A stretch of DNA of 5,044 nt, taken from assembly GCA_021796375.1 (NCBI GenBank), contig JAJYJF010000213.1, positions 1 through 5,044 of the forward strand, in the 5' to 3' direction. The translations under genes were made by a program, and so were the position numbers. This DNA is from Chloroflexota bacterium (lineage in GTDB: Bacteria; Chloroflexota; Anaerolineae; Anaerolineales; Anaerolineaceae). The notes beneath the pieces are model-generated. The model did not search any database. It had not been told where the DNA came from and saw only the letters and a program-made list of their open reading frames with translations. Shown here piece after piece: positions 1 to 5,044 of this stretch (within the stretch, counting starts at the first letter, position 1; every line of letters starts with the position of its first letter).

Positions 1-2
1 TG

Positions 3-8
3 TATAAT
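3..8 (+). promoter_or_regulatory. Possible -10 box (TATAAT) of the LAL regulator gene
   Basis: A perfect TATAAT lies 10 bases before the ATG at 19. If it is used, transcription would start near 14-16 and give an almost leaderless mRNA, which fits the lack of a properly spaced Shine-Dalgarno. The -35 region would be outside the window, so this rests on one hexamer in otherwise GC-rich DNA. Confidence 0.4.
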
Positions 9-18
9 CCAGATCAGG

Positions 19-2811
19 ATGGCCTCCGCTCTCCTCGCCACCAAGTTTTATATTCCACCGGTTCGCGCAGGAGCGATTGCGCGCCCGCGCCTGATCGAAA
101 AACTGGCATCCGGGGTTCAGCACCCGGGCTGCTTCGTCTTGCTGTCCGGACCGGCCGGGTTTGGGAAGACCACCTTGCTCAGCGCCTTCGCCGCCCAGGC
201 CCGGCATCCCGTCGCCTGGCTCTCGCTGGACGGAGGTGACAGCGACCCGAACCGGTTCTGGACCTACCTGGTCACCGCCTGCCAATCCGCGCTGGGCGGG
301 GTCGGCGAAACCGCGCTGGACCTGCTCCACACGCCCCAGCCTATGGCTGAGGAGACCATCCCGACCCTGCTCATCAACGACCTGACCAGTCAGGGCCAGG
401 TGCTCGTCCTGGTCCTGGACGACTATCACGCCATCCAGAACCCTTCGCTCCACCAGGGCCTGCTGTTCCTGCTCGATCATCTGCCGCCCAACCTGCGCCT
501 GATCGTATCCACGCGCAGCGACCCGCCCTGGCCGATGGCTCGCTTCCGCGCGCGCAACCAGCTGGTCGAAATCCGCGCCCAGGATTTGCGCTTTCGCCCG
601 GAGGAGGCGGCTGAGTTTCTCAACCAAACCATGGGGCTGAGCCTTTCCCCCCGGGAGCTGGCGGCCCTGGAAGAGCGCACGGAGGGCTGGATCGCCGGCC
701 TGCAGCTGGCAGCCTTATCGATGCAGGGCCGCAGCGACGCCGGGGCGTTCATTCAAGCCTTCACCGGGAGCCATAGTTACATCGCCGAGTACCTGGTCGA
801 TGAAGCCCTCAAGCGCCAGCCCGAAGAAATGCAGGCGTTCTTGCTGCAAACCTCCATCCTGGACCGCTTGAGCGCCGGCCTGTGTGAAGCGACCGCTGGC
901 TGTCCGGACGGGCAGGGCAGGCTCAGGGCTCTGCAGCAAGCCAATCTCTTCATCGTCCCCCTGGATGACGAGGGGCGCTGGTTTCGCTATCACCATCTGT
1001 TCGCCGATCTCCTCCGCGCGCGCCTCCAGGGCGGCCTGCCGAAAGCTGCCATCGACGAGCTTCACCGGCGCGCAGCGGCCTGGTACGAACGGAACGGGAT
1101 GACCGCCGAGGCGGTGGAGCATGCCCTGGCGGCCGGGGATGACGCCCATGCCGTGCGCCTGATCGAACTGGCGGCCCTGCCGATGGTGCTGCAGGCCCAC
1201 GTGCGGACGGTCGAAGGCTGGCTGCGGGCCATTCCTCCCCGGTATTTTGTGAAAAACCCCCGCATCAACATGGCTTATGCCTGGATGAATTTGCTGCGCG
1301 GAATGCCGCTCCAGGCCGCCCCATTCATCGACCGCCTGCGGATCATCTTCTCCTCGCCGGACTGCGACTGCGCAGACCCCTCGCTCCAGGCCGAGTGGCT
1401 GGCGATCCAGGCCGAGCTGCTGATCTCGCAAGGAAAACCCGAGGAGAGCCGCAATCTGGCCATCCAGGCGCAGCAGATGCTGCTCGACGTGGACCCGGAT
1501 GTGCGCGGCATGATCTCCGTCACGCTGGCAAAAGCTTACCAGGTTGCGCTCGACTACGACCGCGCGGCAGAGGTCTTTCAGGTGATCGTCCAGGATGCCA
1601 GGCGCAGCGGCGACATGACCTTCGAAATCCTGGGCGCCTCCGGGCACGCGCAGATGGTGCTGAAGCAGGGACGCCTCCACCAGACCTATGAAATCGCTCA
1701 AGAAGGCATCCGCCGGCTGGAAATGTCCGGGAAAAAGGTCCCCTTCAGCGCGACCCTGTATGGAGAGTTGGGGGAGGTGGTCTATTATTGGCGCCAGCTC
1801 GATCGGGCCAGGGATTATTTCCGCCGCTCCATGGAGGCCAGCGGGAAAAGCGGTTACAGCGACCCCGAGATTTATTTCCACCTCATGCTGTCGAAAATAT
1901 GCCAGGTGGAGGGCGACCTCGCCGGCGCATTTGCCGAAATGGAAAAAGCCAGCCAGCTGGCCAGCCTCATCCCACCGGCCATGGTCCGGGAGAATGTCAT
2001 CGCGCAGGGGGTCTGGGTCGATCTGGCCGTGGAGCGGCCGGCGGCGGCCGAGCAGCTGCTCGCGGCGGATGGGTTCCGCTTCGGCGGAACGTTTGGCTGC
2101 CCTGCCCTCCCTCCTGGCGCTCCGGTCAGGCTGGAAATGGGACTGCTGTATAACAGCGCCTTCCGCATCCTCCTCTACCACGCCAGGCGCAGCCCGGACC
2201 CCGCGACCCTGAAGCGCGGGATCGACCTGGCGGAGCGCGTGCTCGCCGGAGAAATCCGCTGCCAGCTCCTTCCGGTCGCCTTGGAGACGCTGCTGCTGCT
2301 CAGCCAGATGTACGCCGTCCTGGGCGAGACAGATCAAAGCCTGGCCGCAGTCTCCCGGGCCCTGAGGCTGGCCGAGCCGGAAGGGTTTATCAGCCCGTTT
2401 GTGGAGGAAGGGGAAGCGATAAGATCGCTGATTTTAGAGTGTCGGTTGAGGATTGGAAAAACCGGCCGAGAACAGCTGCGGAACTTTATCGATCTCGTCC
2501 TCGACGCCTTCCCCAAAAAGGAAATCCTGGATCATTCAATACAACCATTTCTCAACACCCGTCCCACCGCAGGTGCGGATCAGCAATCTACAGTCTCCAA
2601 TCTCGTTGAGCCGCTGACGGCGCGCGAGCTCGAGGTGCTGCGCCTGCTCGCGGGGGGCGACTCCAACCAGACCATCGCCGAAAAGCTGGTGATCTCGGTC
2701 AGCGCGGTGAAGAAGCACACCGGGAATATCTACGGCAAGCTGGCGGTCAGCAGCCGCACCCAGGCCGTCTCACGCGCCCGCCAGTTGGGCTTGCTCGTCC
2801 CGGATCCGTAA
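19..2811 (+). CDS. MalT-like (LAL-type) LuxR family ATP-dependent transcriptional regulator
   Basis: This is probably a cytoplasmic, signal-dependent transcription activator of the STAND/LAL class, in which ATP and an inducer drive oligomerisation and promoter binding. Visible parts: the family N-terminus LLATKFYIPP (5-14); Walker A GPAGFGKTT (44-52); Walker B ending in LVLDD (131-135); STRSDPP (164-170); TEGWIAGLQLAAL (221-233); FRYHHLFADLLR (322-333); a long alpha-helical TPR-like sensor region (about 345-830) with typical AWYERNGMTAEAVEHAL; and a LuxR helix-turn-helix from LTARELEVLRLLA at 866 to the end, including SVSAVKKH. The 930-residue length is usual for the family. ATG 19 is chosen because the conserved N-terminus begins four residues later. 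The frame is open to the window edge (no stop in 1-18), so a slightly earlier start outside the window is possible. The Shine-Dalgarno is poor (AGG abuts the ATG). The inducer and target genes cannot be read from the sequence. The codons before the HTH (about 2420-2610) look less GC-rich than the rest. Confidence 0.95.
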   Translation: MASALLATKFYIPPVRAGAIARPRLIEKLASGVQHPGCFVLLSGPAGFGKTTLLSAFAAQARHPVAWLSLDGGDSDPNRFWTYLVTACQSALGGVGETALDLLHTPQPMAEETIPTLLINDLTSQGQVLVLVLDDYHAIQNPSLHQGLLFLLDHLPPNLRLIVSTRSDPPWPMARFRARNQLVEIRAQDLRFRPEEAAEFLNQTMGLSLSPRELAALEERTEGWIAGLQLAALSMQGRSDAGAFIQAFTGSHSYIAEYLVDEALKRQPEEMQAFLLQTSILDRLSAGLCEATAGCPDGQGRLRALQQANLFIVPLDDEGRWFRYHHLFADLLRARLQGGLPKAAIDELHRRAAAWYERNGMTAEAVEHALAAGDDAHAVRLIELAALPMVLQAHVRTVEGWLRAIPPRYFVKNPRINMAYAWMNLLRGMPLQAAPFIDRLRIIFSSPDCDCADPSLQAEWLAIQAELLISQGKPEESRNLAIQAQQMLLDVDPDVRGMISVTLAKAYQVALDYDRAAEVFQVIVQDARRSGDMTFEILGASGHAQMVLKQGRLHQTYEIAQEGIRRLEMSGKKVPFSATLYGELGEVVYYWRQLDRARDYFRRSMEASGKSGYSDPEIYFHLMLSKICQVEGDLAGAFAEMEKASQLASLIPPAMVRENVIAQGVWVDLAVERPAAAEQLLAADGFRFGGTFGCPALPPGAPVRLEMGLLYNSAFRILLYHARRSPDPATLKRGIDLAERVLAGEIRCQLLPVALETLLLLSQMYAVLGETDQSLAAVSRALRLAEPEGFISPFVEEGEAIRSLILECRLRIGKTGREQLRNFIDLVLDAFPKKEILDHSIQPFLNTRPTAGADQQSTVSNLVEPLTARELEVLRLLAGGDSNQTIAEKLVISVSAVKKHTGNIYGKLAVSSRTQAVSRARQLGLLVPDP
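2584..2604 (+). repeat. Three imperfect tandem heptamers in the linker before the HTH domain
   Basis: The units CAATCTA, CAGTCTC and CAATCTC follow one another without gaps and encode part of the linker (QSTVSNL region) between the sensor domain and the LuxR helix-turn-helix. The unit is not a multiple of three, so gain or loss of one copy would shift the frame just upstream of the DNA-binding domain. With only three imperfect copies it may be a fossil repeat or chance. Confidence 0.5.
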
Positions 2812-2841
2812 CTTCCCCTTTCCCAAAAACAGCTGCGCTCC

Positions 2842-2877
2842 AGAGCAGGTATACGAAAGTACACCCGCTCTTTTTTT
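2842..2877 (+). terminator. Intrinsic terminator after the LAL regulator gene
   Basis: The arms 2842-2854 and 2859-2871 pair around a GAAA tetraloop (2855-2858): AGAGC with GCTCT, GGT with ACC and TAC with GTA, interrupted by two A/C mismatches (2847/2866 and 2851/2862). Seven T residues (2871-2877) follow at once. It begins 31 bases after the regulator's stop codon and should separate that transcript from the three-gene cluster downstream. Confidence 0.85.
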
Positions 2878-2892
2878 GCCTCCGCTCGAAGA

Positions 2893-2905
2893 CACCACCT
2901 TGGTG
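2893..2905. promoter_or_regulatory. Inverted repeat CACCA-CCT-TGGTG just upstream of the -35 box, candidate operator
   Basis: A 5-base inverted repeat with a 3-base centre ends two bases before the -35 hexamer at 2908. This is a usual place for an activator site. A direct repeat GACAC (2891-2895 and 2910-2914) flanks it. The arms are short, so chance is a real possibility. The binding protein is unknown; the upstream LAL regulator is a candidate only because of its position. Confidence 0.3.
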
Positions 2906-2907
2906 CA

Positions 2908-2936
2908 GTGACACGGCCCTCCCCGCTGCCTATACT
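2908..2936 (+). promoter_or_regulatory. Sigma-70-type promoter for the membrane protein/flavodoxin operon
   Basis: GTGACA (2908-2913; five of six bases match TTGACA) is separated by exactly 17 bases from TATACT (2931-2936; five of six match TATAAT). Transcription would start near 2942-2944, leaving a leader of about 25 bases before the ATG at 2969, enough to hold the Shine-Dalgarno sequence. It lies after the terminator and before the first gene of the cluster. Confidence 0.75.
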
Positions 2937-2956
2937 GATTTCAAAACGAGATTGAG

Positions 2957-2962
2957 AAGGAG
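2957..2962 (+). promoter_or_regulatory. Strong ribosome binding site (AAGGAG) of membrane protein A
   Basis: AAGGAG within AGAAGGAGAT is placed 6 bases before ATG 2969, close to ideal. It fixes the start of the first gene in the cluster and suggests efficient translation. Confidence 0.85.
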
Positions 2963-2965
2963 ATA

Positions 2966-2977
2966 GAAATGACCGCA
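2966..2977 (+). repeat. 12-base start-site repeat, copy 1 (GAAATGACCGCA)
   Basis: The bases around the ATG of membrane protein A are identical to those around the ATG of membrane protein B (3736-3747). The flavodoxin gene start at 4479 has a close version, GAAATGACCCGC. The simplest explanation is that the start context was carried along in the tandem duplication. Confidence 0.7.
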
Positions 2978-3742
2978 CATACTCTGATCCTCCGCCAGGA
3001 GAACGCCCAAAGCGAAACGGCGGCTTCTCCCTGGCAGACCATCTGGAAGCTGGGCGGGACCGCAGCGCTGTTGATCCTGCTGACCGCCCTGGCTGAAATC
3101 CTGATCACCTTCCTGCCGGGAGGCTATACGACCGCGGAGACGGTGACGGATTGGTTCGCCCTGCTGCAAGCCAACCCGTTCCTGGGCCTGCGCAACCTGG
3201 GCCTGCTCAATATGGTGATGACCGCGCTGGGCATCCCGCTGACGTTCGCGCTGTACTGGGCCCACCGGAAGGTCAACGCGCCTTTTGCCGCCCTGGCGCT
3301 GATCCTGGCGTTGATCGGGGCGGCCGTCTTTTACGCGACCAACCGGGCTTTCCCGATGCTGGCGCTGAGCGCGCAGTACGCCGCCTCCAGCAGCCAGGCG
3401 GAAAGGGCGATGCTCGAGGCGGCCGGACAGGCCATGCTGGCCGTCGGCCAGAGCCACACCCCCGGCACCTTCCTGGCCTTCTTCTTCTCGGAAATCGCCG
3501 GCGTCCTGATGGCGGTGGTGCTGCTGCGGGGAGGACTGTTTAAAAAGGCGGCCGCGCTCGCGGGTATGATCGGGTACGGCTTTTTGCTGGTCTTTGATGT
3601 CCTTTCCTCTTTCGTGCCGTCCACCCACGCCGCCATCCTGATCCTGGCCATGATCGGGGGGCTGTCCAATCTCGCCTGGTACGTCCTGGTCGGTCTGGAT
3701 CTCTTCCGCCTCGGGCAGGCCGAGGGGCGCGGTGCGAAATGA
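2969..3742 (+). CDS. DUF4386-like multi-spanning membrane protein (paralogue A)
   Basis: This 257-residue integral membrane protein has unknown biochemical function. Hydrophobic segments by eye: about 28-50, 75-98, 104-124, 166-187, 192-216 and 219-245, so probably six helices. A more polar loop (about 125-165) contains ATNRAFPMLALSAQY and AMLEAAGQAMLA. The pattern DWFALLQAN, LGxxN, LGIP, Y..N.AF..LALS.QYAA, a GTF loop and an LLRGG helix end resembles DUF4386-type proteins of Chloroflexota; this is recalled, not searched. No signal peptide is evident: the first 25 residues are polar. The start is fixed by the ideal Shine-Dalgarno sequence and the promoter just upstream. It is the first gene of a three-gene cluster, and its stop overlaps the next start (ATGA). 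Its sequence matches the next gene along its whole length, so the two arose by tandem duplication. No catalytic or metal-binding motif is apparent. Confidence 0.88.
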   Translation: MTAHTLILRQENAQSETAASPWQTIWKLGGTAALLILLTALAEILITFLPGGYTTAETVTDWFALLQANPFLGLRNLGLLNMVMTALGIPLTFALYWAHRKVNAPFAALALILALIGAAVFYATNRAFPMLALSAQYAASSSQAERAMLEAAGQAMLAVGQSHTPGTFLAFFFSEIAGVLMAVVLLRGGLFKKAAALAGMIGYGFLLVFDVLSSFVPSTHAAILILAMIGGLSNLAWYVLVGLDLFRLGQAEGRGAK

Positions 3743-3747
3743 CCGCA
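3736..3747 (+). repeat. 12-base start-site repeat, copy 2 (GAAATGACCGCA)
   Basis: This is an exact copy of 2966-2977. Here it also provides the ATGA stop/start overlap between the two membrane proteins, so the second gene begins with the same residues MTA. Confidence 0.7.
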
Positions 3748-4485
3748 TCAACTTTCACCCTGCCGGAAAAGCCGTCGAAGGCCCTTTATCAGGTTGCCGG
3801 AACGATGGCGCTGTTGATCGCGCTCGCCGGGCTGATCGATGCCCTGACTTCCATGGGAATCGAAGCCCGCGACAACCGCACCGTCCAGGCCGCCGAGTGG
3901 TTCCGGCTGTTTCAGGCGAACCGGCTGGCGGCCTTCAGCAGTCTGGGTGCGATCAATATCATTACCCTCTCCCTGGGCATCCCGGTATACCTGGCCTTCA
4001 ACCAGGCGTACCGGCAGCAACGCCCGGCCCGGGTGGCTTTCGCCTCGGTCCTGTTTTTCGCCGGGACGGCGGTTTATCTCTCGAGCAACGCGGTTTTTTC
4101 GCTGTTCGCGCTCAGCCAGCAGGTCCCGGCCGCGACCGCGGCACAAAAACCGGTTCTGGAAGCGGCCGCGGGCGCCTTGCTGGCCCAGGGCGCCGACCTG
4201 ACCTCCGGTACGTTCCCCGGCCTGCTCTTAACCCAGGCGGCCGGCCTCCTGATGACCAGCGCCATGCTGCGGAGAAGCGCGTTTGGCCGCTGGGCCGGGC
4301 GAGCGGGCCTGGCCGGCTTCAGCCTGATGATCGTATTTTTCAGCCTGACAGCTTTCTCTCCCGAGCATTATGCCGCCGCCATGCTGCTGGCGGCGCCGGG
4401 CGGGCTGCTCCTGACGGCTTACCAGCTCCTGCTGGCGCGGGCCTTCTTCGGGTTGGGGAAAGCCTCCGCGGGAGACGCGAAATGA
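3739..4485 (+). CDS. DUF4386-like multi-spanning membrane protein (paralogue B)
   Basis: This 248-residue integral membrane protein has unknown function and is a diverged tandem copy of the preceding gene. Shared landmarks in the same order: GTxALLIxL (21-29), EWFRLFQAN (53-61), LGxxN (69-73), LGIP (79-82), YLSSNAVFSLFALSQQ (113-128), VLEAAAGALLAQG (139-151), GTF (157-159), AAGLLMTSAMLRR (167-179), and a C-terminus FFGLGKASAGDAK matching LFRLGQAEGRGAK. Hydrophobic stretches by eye: about 18-40, 66-89, 98-117, 157-178, 187-206 and 210-236. Its ATG overlaps the previous stop by four bases, and the nearest purine-rich site (GAGGGG, 3722-3727) is 11 bases away, rather far. Translational coupling to the upstream gene is therefore likely. 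It also overlaps the flavodoxin start by four bases. The membrane helices diverge more than the loop motifs. It may pair with paralogue A as a heterodimer, which is inference. Confidence 0.87.
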   Translation: MTASTFTLPEKPSKALYQVAGTMALLIALAGLIDALTSMGIEARDNRTVQAAEWFRLFQANRLAAFSSLGAINIITLSLGIPVYLAFNQAYRQQRPARVAFASVLFFAGTAVYLSSNAVFSLFALSQQVPAATAAQKPVLEAAAGALLAQGADLTSGTFPGLLLTQAAGLLMTSAMLRRSAFGRWAGRAGLAGFSLMIVFFSLTAFSPEHYAAAMLLAAPGGLLLTAYQLLLARAFFGLGKASAGDAK

Positions 4486-4562
4486 CCCGCCGCCCCATCC
4501 ACCGCCGGCAGTTTTTGCGGCTGGCCGGCGCCGCGCTGGGAGCCAGCGCGCTGGCCGGCTGC
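4482..4562 (+). other. Twin-arginine lipoprotein signal peptide and lipobox Cys
   Basis: These are residues 1-27 of the flavodoxin lipoprotein. There are two arginine pairs (3-4 and 8-9); the second, in HRRQFLRLAG, fits the Tat consensus. The h-region AGAALGASALAG leads to LAGC, a textbook lipobox, with cleavage predicted before Cys27. Confidence 0.88.
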
Positions 4563-5044
4563 GGGCTGGCCGCGGCGGCCGCAGGTGTGTTCGATGAAAC
4601 CCCACCGGCCGCGCCCATGCCGGATATCACCTTTGGAGGAAACCAGATGGACCCGAAAATTCTTGTCGCGTATGCCAGCCAAGCCGGATCCACCGCCGGA
4701 GTGGCTGAAGCCATCGGCCAGGCGCTCGCCAGAAACGGCATCCCGGTAGACGTGCGCCCCATCACGGCGGTTGACGACCTGAGCTCATACCGGGCGGTGG
4801 TGCTGGGCAGCGCCATCCACAGCGGCGAGTGGCTGCCCGAGGCGCAGGCCTTCGTCCAGCGCCGCCAGGAGGCGCTCCGGCGCATCCCCACGGCGCTCTT
4901 CCAGGTTTGCATGATGATGGCTGCGGGTTCCGAACAGTACCAGCGCATGACGGACGGCTGGTTTGAGCCGGCGGCAGCGGCGGTCCATCCCGTCGCGAAA
5001 AAAAGCTTTGCCGGGGCGCTCGTGCTGAACCGGTATCCCAAGCT
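4482..5044 (+). CDS. Tat-exported lipoprotein with HemG-like flavodoxin domain (3' end cut by window)
   Basis: Only the first 187 codons are in the window, and there is no stop. Residues 1-27 form a twin-arginine lipoprotein signal: RRQFLRL (8-14), a hydrophobic stretch, and the lipobox LAGC with Cys27 as the predicted lipidated residue. A low-complexity Ala/Pro linker (28-55) follows. The flavodoxin fold starts at M56: KILVAYASQAGST (59-71) is the first strand and FMN phosphate loop, and VVLGSAIHSGEWL (106-118) is the second FMN loop region. The later IPTALFQVCM and FAGALVLNRYPK stretches resemble HemG/Flavodoxin_5 proteins. Export by Tat suits a protein that folds around FMN in the cytoplasm. 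Likely role: one- or two-electron transfer or quinone-linked oxidoreduction at the outer face of the membrane; the partner is unknown and true HemG activity is not implied. The start is supported by GGGAG (4470-4474) 7 bases upstream and by the ATGA overlap with paralogue B. An in-frame ATG at 4647 has an even better ribosome site. Confidence 0.9.
   Translation, partial: MTRRPIHRRQFLRLAGAALGASALAGCGLAAAAAGVFDETPPAAPMPDITFGGNQMDPKILVAYASQAGSTAGVAEAIGQALARNGIPVDVRPITAVDDLSSYRAVVLGSAIHSGEWLPEAQAFVQRRQEALRRIPTALFQVCMMMAAGSEQYQRMTDGWFEPAAAAVHPVAKKSFAGALVLNRYPK
4635..4649 (+). promoter_or_regulatory. Internal ribosome binding site and alternative start inside the flavodoxin gene
   Basis: GGAGGA (4635-4640) is followed after 6 bases by an in-frame ATG (4647-4649, codon 56). 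Translation from here would remove the Tat signal, lipobox and linker and give an intact cytoplasmic flavodoxin domain starting MDPKILVAYAS. The site is also explained as coding sequence for Gly-Gly, so its use is not proven. Confidence 0.5.

Noticed and set aside
1688..2212. A 174-codon + strand frame overlapping the regulator in another frame
   Set aside because: It lies wholly within the regulator and its product is Trp/Ser/Arg-rich without recognisable features, typical of a shifted reading of GC-rich coding sequence.
715..2337. A 540-codon open frame on the - strand inside the regulator gene
   Set aside because: It is antisense to a well-recognised LAL protein, its translation is rich in His, Arg, Gln and Pro with no family resemblance, and long reverse frames are expected in GC-rich coding DNA.
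2837..2846. GCTC-CA-GAGC hairpin as an anti-terminator alternative
   Set aside because: The loop would be only two bases, too tight to form, and it competes poorly with the larger GAAA-capped stem.
2812..2968. MalT-box-like site, small RNA, or small gene in the intergenic gap
   Set aside because: I saw no GGGGA(T/G)GAGG-type box on either strand and no short frame with a ribosome site. The gap is accounted for by the terminator, promoter and leader.
2930..3751. A 273-codon open frame on the - strand opposite membrane protein A
   Set aside because: Its product is very rich in Gln, Arg, Gly and Asp with no hydrophobic core or motif, and the + strand frame has a promoter, a ribosome site and a recognisable paralogue.
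4340..5041. A 233-codon open frame on the - strand opposite the flavodoxin gene
   Set aside because: The + strand reading has a Tat signal, lipobox and flavodoxin motifs. The reverse translation is low-complexity Ala/Ser/Arg.
1..5044. tRNA, rRNA, CRISPR array, transposase or insertion sequence ends
   Set aside because: I found no clover-leaf sequence, no spaced repeat array, no terminal inverted repeats and no transposase motifs. The window is ordinary chromosomal coding DNA apart from the points reported.

Overview
The window is GC-rich, densely coding DNA with every supportable gene on the + strand. The gene set suggests a bacterium of the Chloroflexota, possibly Anaerolineae or a related lineage. 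That set is a large MalT-like (LAL) LuxR regulator starting with the LLATKFYIP signature, two DUF4386-like multi-spanning membrane proteins, and a Tat-exported lipoprotein carrying a HemG-type flavodoxin domain. The taxonomic guess rests on remembered resemblance to proteins of that phylum, not on a search.

Layout. Positions 19-2811 encode a 930-residue LAL regulator: an N-terminal P-loop STAND ATPase, a long helical TPR-like middle and a C-terminal LuxR helix-turn-helix. A TATAAT hexamer lies only 10 bases before its start codon. The 157-base gap at 2812-2968 holds an intrinsic terminator (2842-2877), a small inverted repeat, a near-consensus sigma-70-type promoter (GTGACA, 17-base spacer, TATACT) and a strong Shine-Dalgarno sequence. 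Three genes follow, each joined to the next by an ATGA stop/start overlap: membrane protein A (2969-3742), its diverged paralogue B (3739-4485), and a Tat/lipobox flavodoxin (4482 to the window end, C-terminus missing).

How they may work together. The terminator and new promoter make the regulator one transcription unit and the three-gene cluster another. The cluster looks translationally coupled, so its products are probably made together at the membrane: two six-helix proteins and an extracytoplasmic, lipid-anchored flavoprotein. A membrane-associated redox role is a reasonable guess, but no substrate can be read from the sequence. The upstream LAL protein is a plausible regulator of the cluster by position only.

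The most interesting point is in the flavodoxin gene. A second strong ribosome binding site (GGAGGA, 6-base spacing) sits in front of an in-frame ATG exactly where the signal/linker ends and the flavodoxin fold begins. One gene could therefore yield an exported lipoprotein and a cytoplasmic flavodoxin.
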